Of a DNA stretch of 64,000 bases, positions 62,044 to 64,000 are shown in pieces (the first letter of the stretch is position 1; each line of letters begins with the position of its first letter). A program made the position numbers and the translations under genes. This DNA is from Gimesia algae. GTDB lineage: Bacteria > Planctomycetota > Planctomycetia > Planctomycetales > Planctomycetaceae. Below the pieces are notes generated by a model, which saw only the letters and a list, made by a program, of their open reading frames with translations, was not told the DNA's origin and searched no databases. The stretch covers positions 3,337,369 through 3,401,368 of the forward strand of contig NZ_CP036343.1 of NCBI RefSeq assembly GCF_007746795.1. Direction: 5' to 3'.

Positions 62044-64000
62044 CTACAGGGATGAATCCCCTTTGATCTGACTGGACAATCCACCAGCGGCGGGCAGATA
62101 CATTTTCTCTGCATAATCCATAACCATCCGGTCGGCGTTAAACCGCCAACCCAATGTGCGGATTCCGTTTTTCATGCGGGCAATCCACTCTAAAGGCAGA
62201 TCGTCGTAGTTCCGGTCGTAATACAGGGGAATTACTTCCTCCTTCAGAACCTTCATCAGGTTCAGGCCATCACGGTCATCCTGGATCTCCTGGTTCACAT
62301 GGGTCCGGCCTTCACCAATGGCAAATCCGTTGCTGCCATCAAAGGCTTCCGCCCACCAGCCATCCAGAATAGAGCAGTTCAAGCCACCGTTCAACACCAC
62401 CTTCTGACCACTGGTACCGGAGGCTTCGAGAGGACGTCGGGGATTATTCAACCAGACATCCACACCCTGTACCAGATGCCGACCAAGGTTGATGTCATAA
62501 TCTTCCAGAAGCACAATCTTGCCTCGGAACGGGGGTTCCTGGGTCAGTTTGAAGATACGCTGAATGATCTGCTTACCCCGTTCATCCGCGGGATGCGCTT
62601 TCCCGGCAAAAATGAACTGCACCGGTCGATCCGCGTCTTCGATGATCTTCAGGAATGTTTCCATATCCTTCATCACCAGGTCGGCGCGTTTGTACGGAGC
62701 AAACCGGCGGGCAAAACCAATCAGCAGGGCATCCGGATTCAACGCGGTTTTCAAGTGACCGATTTCGGTTTCCGAACTGCCACGACGCTTGGCCTGTTTT
62801 ACCAGCAGATCACGGGAAAAATGAATCAAACGATTCTTGAGTGCCTGATGGGTTTCCCACAGATCACCGGGGGTGATCTCTTCAATTCCCGACCAGACAT
62901 CGGCCTGACCGGTTTTGTAGTACCACTTGGTCGGCAGAACACGGTCATAAATCACACGCATCGGTGCCGCCAGCCAGGTTGGCATATGCACGCCGTTGGT
63001 AATGTGACCGATGGGAATTTCTTCCTCGCTCCGCCACGGCCAGAGCGAGGCCCACATCCGACGGCTGACTACGCCGTGCAGACTCGAAACCGCATTGGCC
63101 AGGCGGCTCAGTTTAAATGCCAGCACCGTCATACAGAAGGTTTCTCCTTCGTTCTGGGGATCAACCCGGCCCAGGCTCATCAAGGCATGATGATCCAGAC
63201 CTAACTGGTCGCCCAGGGGCCCCACGTGTTCTTCCAGCAGAGCGGCGTCAAAACGGTCATGCCCTGCGGGCACGGGTGTATGGGTGGTAAACACACAAGA
63301 TGCTGCGACTTCTCGTAAGGCGTCATCGAATGAGAATCCGTCTTCATGCATCCGGTTCCGCACGCGTTCCAGGGGCGCGAATGCCGAATGACCTTCATTC
63401 ATGTGAATTACGCTCGGTTCAATGCCGATCGCTTCCAGTGCCTTAACGCCACCAATCCCCAGCATGATTTCCTGCCGGATACGGGTTCGCTGATCGCCGC
63501 CATACAACCGCGCGGTCAGATTCCGATCTTCCTGGCTGTTTTCCGGTACATCCGTGTCGAGCAGATACAGAGGCACGCGACCCACGTTAATCCGCCAGAC
63601 CTTGGCAAAGATTTCTCCCGAACGGGTCGAGACCGAAATCATCACCGGCTTTCCCTCGGGGGTATAGGCCGGAATAATCGGCAGATTTTCTGTCTTGGCT
63701 TCCGTATACGATTCCTGCTGCCAGCCTGCTTTATCGATATGCTGTGAGAAGTAACCTTCCCCGTAAAACAGACCGATGGCAACCAGAGGCAGACCCAGGT
63801 CCGAGGAACTTTTCAAATGGTCGCCCGCCAGAACACCCAGGCCGCCGGAATAAATGTGTAATGATTCATGAATCCCAAATTCAGCCGAGAAGTAGGCAGC
63901 ACAGCGATGACCCAGAATGGTCGCGTTGGTCGACCCCCAGGTATCAGAGCGATCCATGTATTCCAGCCAGCGACGATAAGCCACATTCACACGGGAGTGC
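62044..64000 (-). CDS. glgP: alpha-glucan phosphorylase, 5' end beyond the window
   Basis: Open to the right edge; 651 codons plus stop are visible and perhaps 70 N-terminal residues are missing. Landmarks: [20 protein letters not shown] and [17 protein letters not shown]. The pyridoxal-phosphate region is [19 protein letters not shown] with the cofactor Lys in TSGQK, followed by [10 protein letters not shown]. The short MalP-like form lacks the regulatory N-terminus of animal enzymes. It releases glucose-1-phosphate from glycogen or maltodextrin. The frame is intact. Confidence 0.93.
   Translation of the reverse strand, partial: HSRVNVAYRRWLEYMDRSDTWGSTNATILGHRCAAYFSAEFGIHESLHIYSGGLGVLAGDHLKSSSDLGLPLVAIGLFYGEGYFSQHIDKAGWQQESYTEAKTENLPIIPAYTPEGKPVMISVSTRSGEIFAKVWRINVGRVPLYLLDTDVPENSQEDRNLTARLYGGDQRTRIRQEIMLGIGGVKALEAIGIEPSVIHMNEGHSAFAPLERVRNRMHEDGFSFDDALREVAASCVFTTHTPVPAGHDRFDAALLEEHVGPLGDQLGLDHHALMSLGRVDPQNEGETFCMTVLAFKLSRLANAVSSLHGVVSRRMWASLWPWRSEEEIPIGHITNGVHMPTWLAAPMRVIYDRVLPTKWYYKTGQADVWSGIEEITPGDLWETHQALKNRLIHFSRDLLVKQAKRRGSSETEIGHLKTALNPDALLIGFARRFAPYKRADLVMKDMETFLKIIEDADRPVQFIFAGKAHPADERGKQIIQRIFKLTQEPPFRGKIVLLEDYDINLGRHLVQGVDVWLNNPRRPLEASGTSGQKVVLNGGLNCSILDGWWAEAFDGSNGFAIGEGRTHVNQEIQDDRDGLNLMKVLKEEVIPLYYDRNYDDLPLEWIARMKNGIRTLGWRFNADRMVMDYAEKMYLPAAGGLSSQIKGDSSL

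Noticed and set aside
62299-63204. Plus-strand frame of 301 codons
   Set aside because: Shadow of the glucan phosphorylase.

Overview
The window reads as chromosome of a planctomycete of the Gimesia/Planctomyces type. The evidence is the gene content: a DUF1559 prepilin-like protein, two sulfatase loci, DUF1080 and Gfo/Idh/MocA proteins with secretion signals, a very large serine/threonine kinase carrying LamG and formylglycine-enzyme-like domains, an ECF sigma factor fused to a kinase, and many secreted proteins of unknown function. The genus is an inference; no rRNA or tRNA gene was recognised.

Layout. 1-6.5 kb: tail of a UbiD-like decarboxylase, a secreted protein, a CE1-type esterase, a membrane TPR protein, SppA and a Pro/Glu-rich YHS-like secreted protein. 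6.5-8.4 kb: a gene-free tract with three tandem copies of a ~405-bp repeat full of small hairpins, plus a dispersed CGTG-rich repeat. 8.4-9.4 kb: a secreted protein. 9.4-16.1 kb: an accessory island. On its minus strand lie the C-terminal tips of two polymorphic toxins, each followed by an immunity or immunity-like gene. An IS4-type remnant and an intact IS4-family element sit where the toxin bodies should be. Beyond it come an AT-rich LRR gene, a RAYT transposase flanked by its palindromes, a second LRR lipoprotein and a decayed RAYT. The 12-bp core GGTGTCAGGAAC occurs both at the IS4 ends and around the RAYT.

16-31.7 kb: an S1/P1-nuclease-like protein, an MFS transporter, gene debris, a PQQ-type beta-propeller protein, a ferredoxin, the ECF sigma-kinase fusion, secreted proteins, a truncated sulfatase, a glycosylasparaginase, an intact sulfatase and a GH43-like protein. 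31.7-40.4 kb: the 1649-residue kinase, small membrane proteins, a squalene/phytoene synthase-family enzyme and the DUF1559 protein. 40.8-49.6 kb: a CehA-type metallohydrolase with EF-hands, a lipoprotein aldose 1-epimerase, an ECF sigma/anti-sigma pair, a GNAT acetyltransferase and DnaA without the usual dnaN neighbour.

49.6-57.4 kb: an envelope cluster made of a TPR lipoprotein with a Gln/Asn-rich tail, a glycine-tailed lipoprotein, a CpaC/RcpA-type secretin and two Tyr/Gln-rich secreted proteins. It probably belongs to one pilus or secretion machine. 57.4-64 kb: MtnA, a DUF1080 protein and a Tat-exported oxidoreductase in tandem, a sugar transferase for exopolysaccharide, and an alpha-glucan phosphorylase that runs off the right edge. 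The backbone genes point to polysaccharide breakdown, envelope assembly and heavy signalling; the 9.4-16.1 kb island is where DNA has been gained, inserted into and lost.
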